Shown: positions 50,707-61,784 of the stretch, piece after piece
Layout of the letters: every line of letters begins with the position of its first letter
Numbering within the stretch: position 1 is the stretch's first letter
Assembly: GCA_011455275.1 (NCBI GenBank)
Contig: CP015028.1
Location: 2,268,911-2,332,910, forward strand
Source: Pasteurellaceae bacterium Orientalotternb1
Lineage (GTDB): Bacteria; Pseudomonadota; Gammaproteobacteria; Enterobacterales; Pasteurellaceae
DNA length: 64,000 nucleotides
Direction: 5' to 3'
The notes under the pieces: model-generated
Database searches by the model: none
Seen by the model: only the letters and a program-made list of their open reading frames with translations
What the model was told of the DNA's origin: nothing
Program-made: the position numbers and the translations under genes

Positions 50707-50718
50707 TTTACTTTCTCC

Positions 50719-51489
50719 TTACTTTTGCGGTTTTAACATGGCAAATACATAGTCTTTGGCACTTTCAATTTTGCCTTGGTTTACCGCAGACGCTGGATTA
50801 ACGTGTTTCGGGCAAACTTCAGAGCAATAGCCCACGAAGGTACAGCTCCACACCCCGTTTTTGCCGTTAAGAATTTTCATACGCTCCGCTTTGCCATTAT
50901 CACGGTTATCTAAATTATAGCGGTGAGCAAGCGTTAAAGCAGCTGGACCGACAAATTCTGGGTTTAACCCAAATTGTGGACACGCAGCGTAGCACAAACC
51001 ACAATTGATACACATTGAGAAAGTACGATATTTCTCAAGCTGTGCAGGGGTTTGTTTGGTACGGCTTTTTGCTAATTCCGCAGACGGGTGCGGGTTGCCG
51101 TCCAATTCAGGGGCTTTGTTATCAATGATATATGGTTTGATCGCTTCCAAACTTTCGATGAAGTGGCTTAAATCCACCACCAAATCCCGCTCAATCGGGA
51201 AGTTAGCGAGCGGTTCAATTCGCATATAGCCACTGTAATCACGCAAGAAGGTTTTACACGCCAATTTTGGCTTGCCGTTTACCATCATTCCACACGAGCC
51301 ACAAATTGCCATACGGCAAGACCAACGGTAGGAAAGTTCAGGCTCTAATTCATCTTTAATGTAGCCTAATGCGTCAAGTAACGAAGTTTGGCTATCATAC
51401 GGCACTTCATATTTAGTTAAGAACGGTTCGTTGTCTTGTTCAGGGTTATAACGAAGCACTTCGACCGTCATTTTGCTTTGGTTAGTCAT
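50719..51489 (-). CDS. frdB: Fumarate reductase iron-sulfur subunit
   Basis: Carries electrons from the membrane quinol to the flavin in FrdA. The 256-residue protein has the [2Fe-2S] cysteines ([10 protein letters not shown] and a later Cys in KLAC) and two further cluster motifs, [12 protein letters not shown] and [15 protein letters not shown], for the [4Fe-4S] and [3Fe-4S] centres. It starts 6 bases after frdA. Confidence 0.97.
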   Translation of the reverse strand: MTNQSKMTVEVLRYNPEQDNEPFLTKYEVPYDSQTSLLDALGYIKDELEPELSYRWSCRMAICGSCGMMVNGKPKLACKTFLRDYSGYMRIEPLANFPIERDLVVDLSHFIESLEAIKPYIIDNKAPELDGNPHPSAELAKSRTKQTPAQLEKYRTFSMCINCGLCYAACPQFGLNPEFVGPAALTLAHRYNLDNRDNGKAERMKILNGKNGVWSCTFVGYCSEVCPKHVNPASAVNQGKIESAKDYVFAMLKPQK

Positions 51490-51495
51490 CTTCTG

Positions 51496-53280
51496 TTACT
51501 CCTTTTTCGCTGCTTTTTCTTGAGCTTCTGCTTCTGCACCGTAAACCCGTTTTGCAGGTTGAGATTTGGTGATCTTCACATCGCTGTATTTGATTGTTGG
51601 TGCACCGTCAGCGTTATAGAATGCAAGGGTATGTTTCAAGTAGTTCACATCATCACGTTCAACATAGTCTAAACGTTGGTGTGCACCACGAGATTCTTTA
51701 CGCTCTGCTGCAGAAGACGAAATAGATTGAGCCACATCAAGAATGTAACCTAACTCAATTTTGTAAAGTAAATCGGTGTTGAATACACTTGAGGTGTCTT
51801 TCACTTTAATGCGTTTATAACGTTCTTTCAGCTCTGCAATTTTCGCCACGGTTTTATCCATACTTTCTTGAGTACGGTAAATACCACAGCCTTCTTCCAT
51901 TGAGTCGCCCATTTCATTACGGATTTGTGACCAAGATTCTTCACCTTCTTGGCGAGCTAACGCATAAACCCGATTTAATACATCTTGTGCTTGTGCGTCG
52001 ATCACCGCTTGATTACGCAGGCTTGCTTCAACAGCTCGACGAGCTGCCATTTCACCTGCTACTTTACCGAATACCACCAGTTCAGCGAGCGAGTTAGAAC
52101 CTAAACGGTTCGCACCGTGTAAACCAGAAGAAGCACATTCACCCACAGCGAACAAGCCTTTGATATTGGTTTCCGCTTGTTGATCCACTTCAATACCGCC
52201 CATTGTGTAGTGAACTACAGGACGCACTGGAATTGGAGCTTTAGCTGGATCCACGCCTTCATAAGCTTTGGCTAATTCACAAATGAATGGTAAACGCTCA
52301 AGCAGGTATTTTTCACCTAAGTGGCGTAAATCTAAGTGCACCACGTCCACGCCTTTTGCGGTTTTTAAGGTGTTGCCTTTACGCCATTCTTGCCAGAAGG
52401 CTTGGGATACCTTATCACGAGGCCCTAATTCCATATATTTGTTTTCAGGTTTACCGATTGGCGTTTCAGGCCCTAAGCCGTAGTCTTGTAAGTAACGGTA
52501 GCCATCTTTGTTCACCAAAATCCCGCCTTCACCACGGCAACCTTCGGTCATTAAAATCCCCGTATTCGGCAAGCCTGTTGGGTGATATTGCACAAATTCC
52601 ATATCACGCAATGGCACGCCGTGGCGATATGCCATTGATAAACCGTCGCCCGTTACGATACCGCCGTTGGTGTTAAAGCGATATGCACGGCAGCCACCGC
52701 CCGTTGCAATAACTACGGCATTTGCGTTGATTTGTACGAAAGTCCCTTCCATCATATTCATTGCTACACAGCCACGAGCTTGCCCTTCATCGACTAAAAT
52801 ATCGACCACGAAGTGCTCGTCAAAGCGAATAATTTGCGGATATTTAATGGAGGTTTGGAAAAGGGTATGAAGTAAGTGGAAGCCAGTTTTATCGGCAGCG
52901 AACCAAGTACGTTCAATTTTCATTCCACCGAAACGGCGAACATTAATATCACCGTCATCTTTACGGCTCCAAGGGCAGCCCCAACGCTCTAACTGGGTCA
53001 TTTCAACTGGGGAATGTTCAACGAAGTATTCCACCACGTCTTGTTCACATAACCAGTCGCCACCGCCCACGGTGTCGTGGAAGTGTTTATCGTAAGAATC
53101 GGTGTCTTTCACCACAGCTGCGGCCCCACCTTCTGCTGCAACCGTATGGCTACGCATCGGGTAAACCTTTGAAATTAAAGCAATTTTTAAATTTGGATTA
53201 GCTTCAGCTGCTGCGATCGCCGCTCTTAAACCACCGCCGCCTGCACCCACAATGGCGACATCAACATTAACAGTTTGCAC
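51496..53280 (-). CDS. frdA: Fumarate reductase flavoprotein subunit
   Basis: Catalytic subunit that reduces fumarate to succinate in anaerobic respiration. The 594-residue protein has the FAD fold (VDVAIVGAGGGGLRA), the covalent-FAD histidine H45 in RSHTVAAEGG, and active-site segments HPTGLPNTG, TEGCRGEGG and VGECASSGLHGANRLGSN. The start is a GTG at 53280 with a strong AAGGAGG ribosome-binding site five bases upstream. First gene of frdABCD; the 316-bp upstream gap holds a CRP-type site and an inverted USS pair. Confidence 0.97.
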   Translation of the reverse strand: MQTVNVDVAIVGAGGGGLRAAIAAAEANPNLKIALISKVYPMRSHTVAAEGGAAAVVKDTDSYDKHFHDTVGGGDWLCEQDVVEYFVEHSPVEMTQLERWGCPWSRKDDGDINVRRFGGMKIERTWFAADKTGFHLLHTLFQTSIKYPQIIRFDEHFVVDILVDEGQARGCVAMNMMEGTFVQINANAVVIATGGGCRAYRFNTNGGIVTGDGLSMAYRHGVPLRDMEFVQYHPTGLPNTGILMTEGCRGEGGILVNKDGYRYLQDYGLGPETPIGKPENKYMELGPRDKVSQAFWQEWRKGNTLKTAKGVDVVHLDLRHLGEKYLLERLPFICELAKAYEGVDPAKAPIPVRPVVHYTMGGIEVDQQAETNIKGLFAVGECASSGLHGANRLGSNSLAELVVFGKVAGEMAARRAVEASLRNQAVIDAQAQDVLNRVYALARQEGEESWSQIRNEMGDSMEEGCGIYRTQESMDKTVAKIAELKERYKRIKVKDTSSVFNTDLLYKIELGYILDVAQSISSSAAERKESRGAHQRLDYVERDDVNYLKHTLAFYNADGAPTIKYSDVKITKSQPAKRVYGAEAEAQEKAAKKE

Positions 53281-53390
53281 AATTTCCTCCTTGGGAAAGT
53301 AAAATATGTCAACTTAGAACACTATTATTGTGCCACTATTTCAGCCGATTTATAACCGTTTTTTACAATTTGGTAACATAAAAAAATGCG

Positions 53391-53412
53391 TTTTGTGATC
53401 TACCTCAAAAAA
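53391..53412. promoter_or_regulatory. CRP-type box in the frdA upstream region
   Basis: TGTGA-TCTACC-TCAAA (53394-53409) matches the CRP consensus at 9 of 10 conserved bases, with A/T flanks, about 120 bp upstream of the frdA start. Apart from this site and the USS pair at 53483-53540, I see nothing else definite in the 53281-53596 gap; the frd promoter could not be placed confidently. Confidence 0.5.
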
Positions 53413-53482
53413 CGATTTCCGAAAAGCCAAGTTATTGATAATCGCTATTATTAAGTAGCAAAAATTCTTATCATTTTGCCTA

Positions 53483-53540
53483 ACAAGCGGTCAGATCGCT
53501 GATATTTTTTGCAAAAAAACCTGCGGATCTGACCGCTTGT
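53483..53540. terminator. Inverted USS pair upstream of the lipoprotein gene
   Basis: Forward core ACAAGCGGTC (53483-53492) and reverse core GACCGCTTGT (53531-53540) extend to CAAGCGGTCAGATC versus GATCTGACCGCTTG and can fold into a long hairpin. It lies between the divergent frdA and lipoprotein genes, so a terminator role is less clear than at 2167-2232. Confidence 0.6.
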
Positions 53541-53596
53541 CTAAGTCATCAGGTTCCTGATACAATTTCGCCATTTTTATTCTGACGAATCTTACG

Positions 53597-54160
53597 ATGC
53601 AACCTGTATTCAAAACCCCATTTATGATGAGTGGCATACTCTTGTTGTCCGCCTGTTCCCCCAATCAAACGGAGTTGCCTTTTCCTGGCGAGTTTTTAGG
53701 GGCAGACTATATTCTTTCCGATGAAAACGCAGAGCGTTGGGCAATCGCTAGCCGTCAAGCGGAACAATGTATTTATCCCAATTTAACCCGTATTCAACAA
53801 CAGCACTTCTCTCCCGAAGATGCTTATGTTCACGCCCAGTATGTGCTGTTTTATCCACTTGAAAATATTATTGGCGAAGAATATGTCAAAATTCTGCAAG
53901 AAGATGAAAAATCAATGGGTTATGCACAACGCCAATTTAAAAAATATAAAACCGCTGATGTGAAACCACTTGATCAGCAGAGTTGCCAAACCATTCGTGC
54001 CAATGCTAAAGATGATCTTGCCGTACTAAAAGGCGAATATAAGAATGGTATGGCCCACGAAGGGAAAGCAACTGAACCCAAAGATCCTGATGGCGTAGCA
54101 ACAAATCAAAACAAATTTTTCTTTGACATCATTAAATGGGGTGCCGCATTGTTGCTGTAA
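53597..54160 (+). CDS. Uncharacterised lipoprotein
   Basis: A 187-residue protein with a lipoprotein signal ([12 protein letters not shown], lipid cysteine at about residue 20). The mature part is hydrophilic, rich in Q, E and K, with further cysteines (EQCIYPN and QSCQTIR) that could form one disulfide. The last ~10 residues ([10 protein letters not shown]) are hydrophobic. I do not recognise the family with certainty; it resembles small hypothetical lipoproteins restricted to Pasteurellaceae. It lies 104 bases before mrcB. Confidence 0.7.
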   Translation: MQPVFKTPFMMSGILLLSACSPNQTELPFPGEFLGADYILSDENAERWAIASRQAEQCIYPNLTRIQQQHFSPEDAYVHAQYVLFYPLENIIGEEYVKILQEDEKSMGYAQRQFKKYKTADVKPLDQQSCQTIRANAKDDLAVLKGEYKNGMAHEGKATEPKDPDGVATNQNKFFFDIIKWGAALLL

Positions 54161-54264
54161 TGCGATAAATCTTCCCCGCCTATCACAACAAGCGGTAAGA
54201 TTTGTTCATAAATTTGCAAATTTCTTGTAGAATCGAGCCGCTGTTATCACTTTATAGTCAATTT

Positions 54265-56646
54265 ATGTCGAACAATTCGCACGAAGAGTCAGAAACTCTT
54301 GTCAAAAAACCTTATTTTATCCCCACTTTTTTAAAAATCTTGTTGTTGGGAGCCTGTTGCGTGGGACTCTACGGCATCTACCTTGACGGTAAGATCCGTT
54401 CCAAAATGGACGGGCAAGTGTGGCAATTACCAGCTGAAGTCTATAGCCGTATTGAGAGCATTCGGGTCGATGATGATTTGAGTTTAGAACAAGTCAAACT
54501 GGCATTGATTGACAACGGCTATCGGGAAGTATCGCTGATTGCCACCCCTGGCGATTTCAAAATTGAAGGCAACAATTTGGTAGTGCTACGTCGGGCGTTC
54601 CCCTTCCCTCAAAATCCTGAAGCTCAACGAGTGCTGCGTTTGCGATTTGTCGGCAATAAACTGGCTCGCATTGAAGATTTGGTTCGCTTAAAAGAAGTGG
54701 ATGAATTTCGCCTCGACCCAAAATTGATCGCAATGCTCCATTCCGATAACGATGAAGAACGGGTAGCACTACGCTTACGGGATTATCCAAGTTTGCTGAT
54801 CGACACGTTGATTTTGACCGAAGACAAACGCTTTTACGAACACAACGGCATCAGCCCGTTGAGTATCGGGCGGGCGTTGATCACCAACTATCAAGCAGGC
54901 AGAACAGTGCAAGGGGCGAGTACGCTAACCCAGCAATTGGTGAAAAATCTGTTTTTGAGCAGTGAAAAATCACTCGAACGTAAAATCAACGAAGCCTTGA
55001 TGTCGATCATTTTAGACGCTCGCTACGACAAAAATCGCATTCTCGAAACCTATCTCAACGAAATCTATCTCGGGCAAAACGGCAGCTACCAAATCCACGG
55101 CTTTGCTTTGGCAAGCCAGTTCTATTTTGGCAGACCCGTGCAAGAAATCAGCTTATCGCAAATGGCGTTGCTCGTCGGTATGGCGAAAGGGGCATCACTT
55201 TATAACCCGTGGCGAAATCCGCAAGCGGCGTTGGAAAGACGCAATGTGGTGCTGAAAATTTTGCTAGACCACCAAAAAATTTCCCAAGCGGATTATGATT
55301 TTCTCATTCAACAACCACTTGGCGTGAAAGAAAAAGGCAACGTCTATCGTCAACAGCCTGCCTTTATGCACGCATTAAATCAAGACATCAAGACTGAACT
55401 GGGCGAATCCAAACTGAATTTGCTTTCTGGGGCGAAAATTTTCACCACTCTTGACCGCAAACAGCAACGTTCTGCTGAATTAGCAGTGATCAACGGCGTG
55501 GCAGATCTGGAAAATAGCAACAAGAAAATCAAAGACTTGCAGTCTGCGATAGTGGTCGCTGAATATTCAACGGGCAAAGTGCGAGCCATCGTAGGCGGCG
55601 TGCAAACCCAATACGCAGGTTTTAACCGAGCGTTACAAACCAAACGCCAAATCGGCTCATTGGTGAAGCCATCTATCTATGCCATTGCGTTGGCTCACCC
55701 CGAATTATTCCGTTTGAACACGCCCGTAAACAACCAACCCATCACCATTACCATCAAAGGCAGCCCACCTTGGTCACCACGCAACTACGATCGCCGTTTC
55801 AGCGGTTCGGTAATGTTCATGGATGCACTGGTTCGCTCACTGAATATTCCAACGGTGAATATTGGGATGAAAATCGGCTTACGTAAAGTGATTGAAAAAC
55901 AAAAAGAAATGGGCTGGGACAATGCCGAAATTCCGCCGTATCCCGCTACCTTGCTCGGTTCCTATTCGATTTCGCCTTATGATGTCACGAAATCCTATCA
56001 AGTGCTGGCAAATGCGGGGCAAAAAACACCGCTAACCACCATTGATGCCATTATTTCCCGTCAAGGTGAAATGATTTATCAACCGAATGTTTCTGAACAA
56101 AGCAAACAAGTGTTACCCGCAGAAGCTGCGATCCAAACACTGTATGCCATGCAGCAAGTTGTTGAACGGGGAACCGCCCGCAGTCTCCAAACGGATTTCG
56201 CCCAACTCAGACTTGCAGGCAAAACAGGGACAACCAACAACGCTCGCGATACGTGGTTTGTTGGCATTGATGGGAAAAATGTCACCACGGTTTGGCTTGG
56301 AAAAGACAACAACGGCGACACAGGGCTAACAGGCTCAAGTGGTGCATTACAGATCTATAAAGAATATTTAAAACGAGCTTTGCCACAACCGTTTACATTA
56401 CCACAATCTCCAAATATTCAATGGGTAGGGATCAACAGCTACGGCTCTTGGGATTGTACTAGCTCACGGCAAATTCCTGTTTGGAAAGATAAAGGACAGC
56501 GGTATTGTAGTGGCGGTTCCAGCATGGATGCCAAACCAAGCGTTTGGGATGCCCTCTCACTTGGTAAAGAAGCCTCTGCTCCTGCAACCACCGCAGAAGA
56601 AGCCGAAGGTCAAGCCCCAATTGAAGAAGTCGCCCCAAGGGAATAA
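54265..56646 (+). CDS. mrcB: Penicillin-binding protein 1B
   Basis: Bifunctional peptidoglycan synthase of the inner membrane. From the ATG at 54265 (793 residues) it has a membrane anchor (about 20-42), a UB2H-type region (about 60-140), the glycosyltransferase domain with catalytic glutamate E186 in EDKRFYEHNG and STLTQQLVKN, and the transpeptidase domain with S465-L-V-K468 and the K653-T-G motif. The longer in-frame N-terminus upstream covers a USS tail and is unlikely. The C-terminal ~30 residues are Ala/Glu-rich. A divergent USS pair follows. Confidence 0.94.
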   Translation: MSNNSHEESETLVKKPYFIPTFLKILLLGACCVGLYGIYLDGKIRSKMDGQVWQLPAEVYSRIESIRVDDDLSLEQVKLALIDNGYREVSLIATPGDFKIEGNNLVVLRRAFPFPQNPEAQRVLRLRFVGNKLARIEDLVRLKEVDEFRLDPKLIAMLHSDNDEERVALRLRDYPSLLIDTLILTEDKRFYEHNGISPLSIGRALITNYQAGRTVQGASTLTQQLVKNLFLSSEKSLERKINEALMSIILDARYDKNRILETYLNEIYLGQNGSYQIHGFALASQFYFGRPVQEISLSQMALLVGMAKGASLYNPWRNPQAALERRNVVLKILLDHQKISQADYDFLIQQPLGVKEKGNVYRQQPAFMHALNQDIKTELGESKLNLLSGAKIFTTLDRKQQRSAELAVINGVADLENSNKKIKDLQSAIVVAEYSTGKVRAIVGGVQTQYAGFNRALQTKRQIGSLVKPSIYAIALAHPELFRLNTPVNNQPITITIKGSPPWSPRNYDRRFSGSVMFMDALVRSLNIPTVNIGMKIGLRKVIEKQKEMGWDNAEIPPYPATLLGSYSISPYDVTKSYQVLANAGQKTPLTTIDAIISRQGEMIYQPNVSEQSKQVLPAEAAIQTLYAMQQVVERGTARSLQTDFAQLRLAGKTGTTNNARDTWFVGIDGKNVTTVWLGKDNNGDTGLTGSSGALQIYKEYLKRALPQPFTLPQSPNIQWVGINSYGSWDCTSSRQIPVWKDKGQRYCSGGSSMDAKPSVWDALSLGKEASAPATTAEEAEGQAPIEEVAPRE

Positions 56647-56651
56647 CATTT

Positions 56652-56735
56652 GCAAAATTTTGCTTAGAACTGACCGCTTGTAGATGCGTTTTTTACCTTG
56701 ACAAGCGGTCAGATCCGACGAATTTTTTGCAAATC
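56652..56735. repeat. Divergent USS pair after mrcB
   Basis: Two complete USSs lie with their cores facing each other: reverse core 56672-56681 with its tail from about 56649, and forward core 56701-56710 with its tail ending about 56735. This is the main content of the 202-bp gap between mrcB and the acyl-CoA ligase gene; the rest looks like the promoter of the latter. Confidence 0.8.
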
Positions 56736-56848
56736 AGCTCAGCCTAACCATTTCAGCGTACAACTGTTCATTTTTCGCTAGCTTTTTCAGACGTAACCTT
56801 TTATATTAACGGGCATTTGCCAAACTACTATTTAACAGGTCTTATACA

Positions 56849-58621
56849 ATGGATTTACTCGATTTTCACTTTGTAAATCGATTTCGCTATCAAGCGGAGC
56901 GACTCGTAGATCGTGTCGCATTACGTTTTCTAGACGAAGGAAAATGGATGACATTATCGTGGGCACAGTTTCAATCTCACGTCAATCAACTCTCCCATGC
57001 CTTGCTTGCCAATGGAATTGGCGTTCAAGATAAAATCGCTATTTTCGCCAACAATATGCCCCGCTGGACGATTACCGATATCGGCACGATGCAAATTCGT
57101 GCCGTAACGGTGCCAATTTATGCCACGAATACGGCGAAACAAGTCGAATACATTTTGAACAATGCCGACATCAAAATTCTGTTTGTGGGCGATCAAGAGC
57201 AGTACGATCAAGCGATCGAAATAGCGAACAGCTGTCCACAATTAACAAAAATCGTGGCGATGAAGCCATCCATTAACCTATTCAGCCAACCGATTGCGTG
57301 CTATTGGGAAGAGTTTATCCAAGTTGAGCCACAAGCGGGCGAATTAAACCAACGTTTTACCACGAAACGTTTAGACGATCTGTTCACGCTAATTTACACC
57401 TCAGGTACCACGGGCGAGCCCAAAGGGGTGATGCTCGATTATGCCAACCTAGCCTGCCAATTCCAAAACCACGACCAAGCCTTGGACGTGAACGAAGACG
57501 ATGTATCGCTTTCGTTTCTACCGTTTTCACATATTTTCGAGCGGGCGTGGATTTCCTACATTTTGCATCGTGGGGCAACCAACTGCTATTTGGAAGATAC
57601 CAATTTAGTGCGTGAAACCTTGGCGGAAGTGAAGCCGACCTTAATGTGTGCCGTTCCCCGTTTGTACGAAAAAATTTACGCAGCCATTTTAGATAAAGTG
57701 CAAAAAGCCCCAGCTCACCGCCGAGCCTTGTTCAACTGGGCAATCCGTGTTGGCGAAAAGCATTTTATGGCGAAAAAACCATCATTATGGCTGCAAACTC
57801 AATATGCGATCGCCAACAAATTAGTGCTGTCGAAATTGCGATCGTTATTGGGCGGACGTATTCGTATGATGCCGTGTGGCGGTGCGAAGTTAGAACCGAC
57901 AATTGGAATGTTCTTCCACAGTATTGGGATCAACATCAAACTTGGCTACGGGATGACCGAAACCACCGCTACCGTGTCTTGTTGGAGTGATAAAGGCTTC
58001 AACCCAAATTCTATCGGCACACTGATGCCAAATGTGGAAGTCAAAATTGGCGAAGACAACGAAATTCTAGTCAAAGGTGGGATGGTGATGCGGGGCTACT
58101 ACAAAAAGCCTGAAGAAACCGCAGCAGCATTTACCGAAGACGGCTTTTTGAGAACGGGCGATGCCGGCGAACTAGATGCAAGCGGTCATTTATTCATTAC
58201 CGATCGCATCAAAGAGCTGATGAAAACCTCAAACGGCAAATACATCGCCCCACAATATATCGAAGGTAAAATCGGTAAAGACAAATTTATCGAGCAAATT
58301 GCAGTCATCGCTGATGCGAAAAAATACGTTTCCGCTTTAATTGTGCCTTGCTTTGAGAGCTTGGAAGAATACGCCAAACAGCTAAATATCAAATATCACG
58401 ACCGCTTGGACTTGATTAAAAATTCCGAAATCGTGCAGATGTTTGAAAAGCGGATCAATGAGCTACAAAAAGAGCTGGCGAGCTTCGAGCAAGTGAAAAA
58501 ATTCACCCTGCTACCCGAAGCCTTTACGCAGAAGATGGAAGAGATCACCCCAACGCTCAAACTCCGCCGCAAAGTCATTTTGCAACGTTACAAAGAACAG
58601 ATTGAAAAAATGTATCGCTAA
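56849..58621 (+). CDS. Long-chain acyl-CoA synthetase (AMP-forming)
   Basis: Activates fatty acids to acyl-CoA through an acyl-adenylate. The 590-residue protein has the ATP/AMP signature [17 protein letters not shown] near residue 185, the second motif [15 protein letters not shown] near 365 and the FL1D-like [29 protein letters not shown] near 445-470. It is the long (FadD15/FAA-like) form, not the E. coli FadD form, as in other Pasteurellaceae. A strong bidirectional terminator separates it from convergent hemB. Confidence 0.92.
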   Translation: MDLLDFHFVNRFRYQAERLVDRVALRFLDEGKWMTLSWAQFQSHVNQLSHALLANGIGVQDKIAIFANNMPRWTITDIGTMQIRAVTVPIYATNTAKQVEYILNNADIKILFVGDQEQYDQAIEIANSCPQLTKIVAMKPSINLFSQPIACYWEEFIQVEPQAGELNQRFTTKRLDDLFTLIYTSGTTGEPKGVMLDYANLACQFQNHDQALDVNEDDVSLSFLPFSHIFERAWISYILHRGATNCYLEDTNLVRETLAEVKPTLMCAVPRLYEKIYAAILDKVQKAPAHRRALFNWAIRVGEKHFMAKKPSLWLQTQYAIANKLVLSKLRSLLGGRIRMMPCGGAKLEPTIGMFFHSIGINIKLGYGMTETTATVSCWSDKGFNPNSIGTLMPNVEVKIGEDNEILVKGGMVMRGYYKKPEETAAAFTEDGFLRTGDAGELDASGHLFITDRIKELMKTSNGKYIAPQYIEGKIGKDKFIEQIAVIADAKKYVSALIVPCFESLEEYAKQLNIKYHDRLDLIKNSEIVQMFEKRINELQKELASFEQVKKFTLLPEAFTQKMEEITPTLKLRRKVILQRYKEQIEKMYR

Positions 58622-58622
58622 A

Positions 58623-58657
58623 AAGAAGGGCTTATATCTCAAATATAAGCCCTTCTT
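58623..58657. terminator. Bidirectional terminator between the acyl-CoA synthetase gene and hemB
   Basis: A 15-bp perfect stem (58623-58637 with 58643-58657) around CTCAA. The minus strand continues TTTT, suiting hemB best. Confidence 0.85.
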
Positions 58658-58664
58658 ACTCCTA

Positions 58665-59708
<1,044 letters not shown>

Positions 59709-59739
59709 TTAAGATTAGGAAGTCCAATATGGAATTTTT

Positions 59740-59913
59740 GTAGGAGCGGACCTGCGTGTCCGCCCATTACAAGCGGTCAGTTTTACTCACAAATTCCTTA
59801 GGGAATTTGTTCGCCCCTTCGGGGCCGTTGGCAAAGCCAACGTTCAAAATGCTAAAGCATTTTGTACCGAATTTTTTGCAAATCGAAAACGGGCGGACAC
59901 AGGTCCGCCCTAC
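59740..59913. repeat. Nested composite repeat between hemB and tatC
   Basis: The outer arms GTAGGAGCGGACCTGCGTG (from 59740) and CACAGGTCCGCCCTAC (to 59913) are inverted repeats, each also a small hairpin. Inside lies a USS split in two (core 59769-59778, tail about 59871-59883), and inside that the 83-bp four-hairpin block of family A (59783-59865), in opposite orientation relative to the USS compared with the fruB copy. This explains most of the 236-bp gap. Confidence 0.8.
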
Positions 59914-59926
59914 ATAATTATATCCA

Positions 59927-60673
59927 CTAAATCCGATTTTCTGTTTCGATGTCTTCGCTCTTCACATAAAAACGAGAAACGAGCAATCCAACTTCAAATA
60001 GTAGCACCATTGGCACGGCAAGCAGAGTCTGTGAGAAAATATCGGGTGGTGTCAGCAACATACCAATAACAAATGCTGCAACGATAATATACGGTCGTTT
60101 CGCTCGCAAATCTTCAGGGTTAGTCACACCTGACCAGCAAAGCAAAATAATCGCTACGGGTACTTCAAAGCAGAGACCAAATGCCAAGAAAATCGTCAGC
60201 ACAAAATCCAAATAGCTGCTGATATCTGTTGCGATTGTCACGCCTTCTGGTGCCGTGCTGGTTAAAAAACCGAATACAAGCGGAAAGACCACATAATAGG
60301 CAAACGCCACGCCGATATAGAATAGTAAGGTGCTTGAAACCAACAGTGGATACACCAACCGTTTTTCTTGCTTGTATAATGCAGGTGCAACAAACGCCCA
60401 AATCTGATACAGAATGTACGGCACCGATAAGAACACAGCGACGATCGCCGTCAGTTTAATCGGGGTAAAAAATGGCGTTGCGACATTGGTCGCAATCATC
60501 GTTGCCCCAGCGGGCAAACGCTCGGTCAGCGGGCTGGCAAGTAAGGCATAAATATCATTTGCCCAATACACCAACACCACAAACACAATTAAAACGCAAA
60601 TAACCGCTCGAAGTAAGCGGTTACGCAGTTCAATTAAATGGCTAATCAGGGGTTGCGATTCATCAACTGACAT
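59927..60673 (-). CDS. tatC: Sec-independent translocase subunit TatC
   Basis: Main receptor and channel component for export of folded proteins with twin-arginine signals. The 248-residue protein has six membrane segments and the conserved [11 protein letters not shown] near the N-terminus. The start overlaps the end of tatB by 11 bases. The Tat pathway would export cofactor-containing enzymes of anaerobic respiration. Confidence 0.96.
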   Translation of the reverse strand: MSVDESQPLISHLIELRNRLLRAVICVLIVFVVLVYWANDIYALLASPLTERLPAGATMIATNVATPFFTPIKLTAIVAVFLSVPYILYQIWAFVAPALYKQEKRLVYPLLVSSTLLFYIGVAFAYYVVFPLVFGFLTSTAPEGVTIATDISSYLDFVLTIFLAFGLCFEVPVAIILLCWSGVTNPEDLRAKRPYIIVAAFVIGMLLTPPDIFSQTLLAVPMVLLFEVGLLVSRFYVKSEDIETENRI

Positions 60674-61229
60674 TCTTTTTATCCTGTACTTCAGGGGAAG
60701 CTAAATCATCGTCTGGCGGATAATACGCCATCAGCTTTTCTTCATCGGCTTCAGCAAGCTCGGCGATTTCTGCAGGGGAAAGTTCAGCGTGTTCAGGCTC
60801 TGCAAGCGGTACGTTTTCATCGATATTTTGCAAATCGACTAACGAATTGTCGGCAAGTTGCTGATTTTCCTGCTCAATCCGAGTTTGAATTTCAGCGACT
60901 TGCTCATCAGTCAGAACTTGAACTTGCCCTTTTGCCGACGCCAATTCGTCTTTCATTTTTTCCGCCGATTGCTTTAAATCCGCTACCGTTTTTTCTAACT
61001 CAGGCGATAGACGGCTTAAATTCAGCTCTTCCGCTTTTTTGATACTCTCTTGCAATTCCTGCAATTTGAGCTCTTGTGCTAATTCATTCTGCACATTTGC
61101 TGCTAAGCCACGAATCGTCCGCACCCAGCCCATCACCGTACGAATGGCGATTGGCAACCGTTTCGGGCCAAGCACCACCAAGCCGATGATAAAAATCAGA
61201 ATGAGTTCAGAAAAACCAATATCAAACAC
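60663..61229 (-). CDS. tatB: Sec-independent translocase subunit TatB
   Basis: Binds signal peptides together with TatC. The 188-residue protein starts [26 protein letters not shown], reading here in two parts: membrane helix (about 4-20) with the LGPKRLP hinge, then an amphipathic helix and a long acidic tail. It begins 3 bases after tatA ends. Confidence 0.95.
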   Translation of the reverse strand: MFDIGFSELILIFIIGLVVLGPKRLPIAIRTVMGWVRTIRGLAANVQNELAQELKLQELQESIKKAEELNLSRLSPELEKTVADLKQSAEKMKDELASAKGQVQVLTDEQVAEIQTRIEQENQQLADNSLVDLQNIDENVPLAEPEHAELSPAEIAELAEADEEKLMAYYPPDDDLASPEVQDKKNVS

Positions 61230-61232
61230 GAA

Positions 61233-61457
61233 TTACGCCTGCTCTTTTTCTTTCGCTTTTTGTTCTACGGCTTGCTCCGCTTTTTGCTCAACTTTGTTGA
61301 ACTCAGCATCCTGCGGTTTGTCTTCGCTCATCGCTTTTTTGAAACCTTTGACCGATTCGCCAAGATCAGAACCTAAATTACGCAATTTTTTTGTACCGAA
61401 AAGCAACAAAATAATTACCGCAACAATCACCAGTTGCCAAATACTGATACCACCCAT
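61233..61457 (-). CDS. tatA: Sec-independent translocase subunit TatA
   Basis: Forms the pore-like oligomer of the Tat system. The 74-residue protein has the N-terminal membrane helix ([20 protein letters not shown]), the FGTKKLR hinge and an amphipathic helix. First gene of tatABC. Its promoter must lie in 61458-61580, next to the 3' end of the tracrRNA gene on the same strand. Confidence 0.95.
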   Translation of the reverse strand: MGGISIWQLVIVAVIILLLFGTKKLRNLGSDLGESVKGFKKAMSEDKPQDAEFNKVEQKAEQAVEQKAKEKEQA

Positions 61458-61579
61458 AGTGTTTACCTCTTTTTGTATAAAATTAAAGAAAAAGTGTGCC
61501 GATTATACGAGTTTTTGCTGGGGAAAACAGTGAAAATTTACAAGAAATTGGTAGAAAAGTAGATTAAATGGAAAACGAC

Positions 61580-61692
61580 AAAAACGATGCCCCTTGAAAC
61601 CGTAGTCTCAAGGGGCAGAGCGTTGCGGTATATTCTTTTCAGAAAAACCTTATTGTAGCAACGTTTCTCATTTCGCAGTGCAACAATATGTG
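61580..61692 (-). ncRNA. tracrRNA of a type II-C CRISPR system
   Basis: On the minus strand a 36-nt anti-repeat (61652-61687, beginning ATTGTTGCACTGCGAAATG) is followed by a short stem region with CTGAAAAG, then CGCAACGCTCTGCCCC and a terminal hairpin (GCCCCTTGA, 61608-61616 read down to 61589-61597) with a T-run at 61580-61584. This order and much of the sequence match the meningococcal tracrRNA as I know it. The gene points away from cas9. The 5' end is an estimate. Confidence 0.88.
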
Positions 61693-61696
61693 AGCA

Positions 61697-61725
61697 AGTC
61701 TACATTATTACGTAAAATTGATCAA
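61697..61725 (-). promoter_or_regulatory. Candidate tracrRNA promoter
   Basis: On the minus strand TTGATC (61720-61725), a 17-bp spacer and TAGACT (61697-61702) would start transcription a few bases before the anti-repeat. The -10 is a moderate match. Confidence 0.45.
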
Positions 61726-61784
61726 CACATCTTGGATTTTCATTTAAAATATTTACATTATATTGTGTACTCAAGGAGATTATG

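Noticed and set aside
53307-53312. Perfect TTGACA on the minus strand upstream of frdA
   Set aside because: The matching -10 position would fall in the ribosome-binding site of frdA, so it cannot be the frd promoter.
53430-53450. Possible FNR site in the frdA upstream gap
   Set aside because: Only one TTGAT half-site is present; the second half does not match the FNR consensus.
61652-61687. A lone CRISPR-repeat-like 36-mer read on the plus strand
   Set aside because: It is the anti-repeat of the tracrRNA; there is no second copy and no spacer, so it is not an array. No CRISPR array was found in the window.
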